64,000 nt of DNA from Sphingomonas sp. JUb134 (GTDB lineage Bacteria > Pseudomonadota > Alphaproteobacteria > Sphingomonadales > Sphingomonadaceae). The notes under the pieces are model-generated. The model was not told where the DNA came from. It ran no database searches and worked only from the letters and a program-made list of their open reading frames with translations. Within the stretch, counting starts at the first letter, position 1. Each line of letters starts with the position of its first letter. Location of the stretch: positions 2,194,501-2,258,500 of the forward strand of contig NZ_SLYP02000001.1 in assembly GCF_004341505.2 (NCBI RefSeq), given 5' to 3'. Both the position numbers and the translations under genes were made by a program. Shown here piece after piece: positions 61,559 through 64,000 of the stretch.

Positions 61559-63388
61559 TCAGCCTGCCGCGCTCGGCGCCACGGCTTCGGCGGTGTCCTT
61601 CTTCGCCGTGTCCGCGGTCACCCGGATGTTGAGCTCGCGCAGCTGCTTGTTCGAGACGAAGCTCGGCGCGCCCATCATCAGGTCCTCGGCCTTCTGCGTC
61701 ATCGGGAAGGTGATGACCTCGCGGATGTTCGGCTCGTCGGCCAGCAGCATGACGATGCGATCCACGCCCGGTGCCGAGCCGCCGTGCGGCGGGGCGCCAT
61801 ACTTGAACGCGTTGATCATGCCCGCGAAGTTCGCGTCGACGTCCGCCTGCGAATAGCCGGCGATCTCGAACGCCTTGTACATGATCTCCGGACGGTGGTT
61901 CCGGATCGCGCCCGATGACAGCTCGATGCCGTTGCAGACGATGTCGTACTGATAGGCCAGGATGTCGAGCGGGTCCTTGCTCTCCAGCGCCTCCAGCTCG
62001 CCCTGCGGCATCGAGAAGGGGTTGTGGCTGAAGTCGACCTTCTTCGCGTCCTCGTCATACTCGAACATCGGGAAGTCGACGATCCAGCAGAATTCGAAGC
62101 GGCTGTCGTCGATCAGGCCGAGCTGGTCGGCCACGCGGGTGCGGGCGAGGCCCGCTAGCTTGGCGGCCTGCGTCTCCTTGCCGGCCGCAAAGAACAGGCC
62201 GTCGTCCGGGCCGAGACCCAGCGCCTCGGCGATCTTGGCCATGCCTTCCTCGCCATGGTTCTTGGCGATTGGACCGCCCCACTCGCCGCCCTTGCGCGTG
62301 GCATAGCCGAGGCCGGCGAAGCCCTCGGACTGGGCCCAGCTGTTCATGTCGTCGAAGAACTTGCGGCTCTTTTCGGCCGTGCCCGGTGCTGGCACCGCGC
62401 GCACCACGTCGCCCGCTTCCACGATCGACGCAAAACGGCCGAAGCCCGAGCCCTTGAAGAGCTCCGACACGTCGGTGATGATCAGCGGGTTGCGAAGGTC
62501 GGGCTTGTCGTTGCCGTACTTCAGCATCGATTCGCGGTACGGGATACGCTTGAACGGCAGCGCGCTGACGGTGCGGCCCTTGCCCTGCCAGTCTGCGAAT
62601 TCCTCGAACACGCCGTGCAGCACCGGCTCGATCGCGGCGAACACGTCGTCCTGCGTGACGTAGCTCATCTCGAAGTCGAGCTGGTAGAACTCACCCGGCG
62701 AACGGTCGGCGCGGGCATCCTCGTCGCGGAAGCAGGGGGCGATCTGGAAATAGCGGTCGAAGCCGGCAACCATCAGCAGCTGCTTGAACATCTGCGGCGC
62801 CTGCGGAAGCGCGTAGAACTTGCCCGGGTGGACGCGGCTCGGCACCAGATAGTCGCGGGCGCCTTCCGGTGACGAAGCGGTCAGGATCGGCGTCTGGAAC
62901 TCGGTGAAGCCCTGGTCGATCATGCGACGGCGAAGCGACGCGATCACCTGCGCGCGCAGCATGATGTTGGCGTGCACCTTCTCGCGACGCAGGTCGAGGA
63001 AGCGATAGCGCAGGCGGATGTCCTCGGGATATTCCGCGTCGCCCGCCACCGGCATCGGCAGTTCCTGGGCCATCGACTGGACGGTCACGGCGCGCGCGAA
63101 CACCTCGATCTCGCCGGTGGCGAGGTTCGGGTTGACCGTCGCCTCGCTGCGGCGCTTCACCATGCCGTCGATGGTCACGACCGATTCCGCGCGCAGCGAC
63201 TCGAGCGTCGGCAGCGCCGGCGAATCGCTGTCCGCGACGATCTGGGTGATGCCGTAATGGTCGCGCAGGTCGATGAAGAGCACGCCGCCGTGGTCGCGCT
63301 TCCTGTGCACCCAACCCGACAGGCGGACTTCCTGGCCGTCGTTGTCGGCGTCCAGCTGGCTGCAGTTGTGCGTACGATAGGCGTGCAT
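61559..63388 (-). CDS. aspS: Aspartyl-tRNA synthetase
   Basis: 609 residues from the ATG at 63388; the frame remains open to 63538 but the extra 50 residues lack the OB-fold and are rejected. The N-terminal OB anticodon domain ([23 protein letters not shown]) is followed by class II core motifs: [19 protein letters not shown] (motif 2) and [16 protein letters not shown] (motif 3). It also has the bacterial GAD insertion (about 295-420). It charges tRNA-Asp. Many alphaproteobacteria have a non-discriminating form that also charges tRNA-Asn; this was not tested here. Confidence 0.95.
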   Translation of the reverse strand: MHAYRTHNCSQLDADNDGQEVRLSGWVHRKRDHGGVLFIDLRDHYGITQIVADSDSPALPTLESLRAESVVTIDGMVKRRSEATVNPNLATGEIEVFARAVTVQSMAQELPMPVAGDAEYPEDIRLRYRFLDLRREKVHANIMLRAQVIASLRRRMIDQGFTEFQTPILTASSPEGARDYLVPSRVHPGKFYALPQAPQMFKQLLMVAGFDRYFQIAPCFRDEDARADRSPGEFYQLDFEMSYVTQDDVFAAIEPVLHGVFEEFADWQGKGRTVSALPFKRIPYRESMLKYGNDKPDLRNPLIITDVSELFKGSGFGRFASIVEAGDVVRAVPAPGTAEKSRKFFDDMNSWAQSEGFAGLGYATRKGGEWGGPIAKNHGEEGMAKIAEALGLGPDDGLFFAAGKETQAAKLAGLARTRVADQLGLIDDSRFEFCWIVDFPMFEYDEDAKKVDFSHNPFSMPQGELEALESKDPLDILAYQYDIVCNGIELSSGAIRNHRPEIMYKAFEIAGYSQADVDANFAGMINAFKYGAPPHGGSAPGVDRIVMLLADEPNIREVITFPMTQKAEDLMMGAPSFVSNKQLRELNIRVTADTAKKDTAEAVAPSAAG

Positions 63389-63554
63389 AGTGCAATCTCT
63401 AGATTGCGCCGCCCAGCGGGAGCCGGGATTTCGCAAGCACGACGCTCTGAACGCGAAATCCCCGGCCCATGCTGAACCGGCGAGGAAAGGCAGGCCCGCC
63501 GCTTCCCTCCCCATCCCCCTTTTGTCAACCCGCAGCACCGCCTATGGGCATGCG

Positions 63555-64000
63555 ATGCACATCCATCCGTTGATCACCGACAGCACCGCCCTTGCCGATC
63601 TCTGTGCGCGCCTAGCCACCGCGGACTATGTCTGCGTCGACACCGAGTTCATGCGCGAGAACAGCTATTACCCAGAGCTGTGCCTGATCCAGATCGCCGA
63701 CGACAAGGAAGCCGCCGCGATCGACCCGATGGCGCCGGGCATCGACCTCAAGCCCCTGCTCGACCTGCTGGTCGAGAACGAGGACGTGCTGAAGGTCTTC
63801 CATGCCGGCGGGCAGGATCTGGAGATCGTCTATAACCTGACCGGCAAGACGCCCCACCCGCTGTTCGACACGCAGGTCGCGGCCATGGCGCTCGGTCAGG
63901 GCGAGCAGGTCGGCTACTCCAATCTCGTCGACGCCTATTTGGGCATCAGCGTCGACAAGGGCGCGCGCTTCACCGACTGGAGCCGTCGTCCGCTCGACAG
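63555..64000 (+). CDS. rnd: Ribonuclease D, 5' part (runs off the window)
   Basis: The first 148 residues from the ATG at 63555 are present; ATGs at 63544 and 63550 are out of frame. DEDD exonuclease motifs begin with VDTEFMRE (Asp and Glu of Exo I), VFHAGGQDLEI (Exo II) and FDTQVAAM. It trims tRNA 3' ends and structured RNAs. The C-terminal exonuclease motif and HRDC domain lie beyond 64000. It is divergent from aspS. Confidence 0.92.
   Translation, partial: MHIHPLITDSTALADLCARLATADYVCVDTEFMRENSYYPELCLIQIADDKEAAAIDPMAPGIDLKPLLDLLVENEDVLKVFHAGGQDLEIVYNLTGKTPHPLFDTQVAAMALGQGEQVGYSNLVDAYLGISVDKGARFTDWSRRPLD

Overview
The window is chromosomal DNA of a high-GC alphaproteobacterium, most likely Sphingomonas or a close sphingomonad. 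Pointers are the fused ispDF, the block ntrB-ntrC-ntrY-ntrX-hfq-hflX, HWE-family sensor kinases, two large TonB-dependent receptors with an 'IVV(T/L)G' start to the mature protein, and a double-domain Hfq. Almost all the DNA is coding, with many ATGA, GTGA or TTGA start/stop overlaps. The assignment comes from gene content only; no 16S gene is present.

Layout. 1-5535 (minus): a cut-off response regulator, its HWE sensor kinase, an MscS channel and a phospholipase D/cardiolipin synthase-like protein. 5615-8603 (minus): biotin genes bioF-bioD-bioA. 8659-16599: an oxidative pentose (Weimberg-type) cluster with an IlvD/Edd sugar-acid dehydratase, exported aldose 1-epimerase, FucP-like permease, GntR/FadR-type repressor, alpha-ketoglutarate semialdehyde dehydrogenase and an AraD1/GguC-type hydrolase. 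16741-20124: pncB, a small membrane protein, a DUF892 ferritin-like protein and a diguanylate cyclase. 20562-24760: a TonB receptor divergent from a secreted histidine acid phosphatase. 24826-28820: a response regulator coupled to a 1208-residue double-kinase hybrid sensor.

28961-31975 holds a complete IS21-family element (29300-31872) inserted in a small membrane-protein gene; the two halves and the 7-bp target duplication rebuild a 144-residue frame exactly. 32231-37919 is an accessory block (LLM flavin oxidoreductase, TonB receptor, Tat-type sulfatase), ending next to tRNA-Ser(UGA).

From 38300 to the right end the genes are mostly housekeeping: a peptidoglycan set (lytic transglycosylase, RlpA-like SPOR lipoprotein, DD-carboxypeptidase), then tmk-holB-metG-tatD-MBL hydrolase, mazG, hflX-hfq, ntrX-ntrY, ntrC-ntrB-dusB, ispDF, a small exported protein, pncC, a RatA/COQ10-like protein, lipA, a beta-carbonic anhydrase, PPK2, aspS and the start of rnd.

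The items most worth a second look are the tandem Hfq; the IS21 insertion with its 42-bp perfect palindrome and repeated ends; a long inverted repeat over the bioF start codon; paired GntR-type operator candidates in the pentose cluster; the antisense overlap of pncC with the ratA-like gene; and an RlpA-like protein lacking the usual catalytic Asp. I found no CRISPR array, prophage or rRNA operon.
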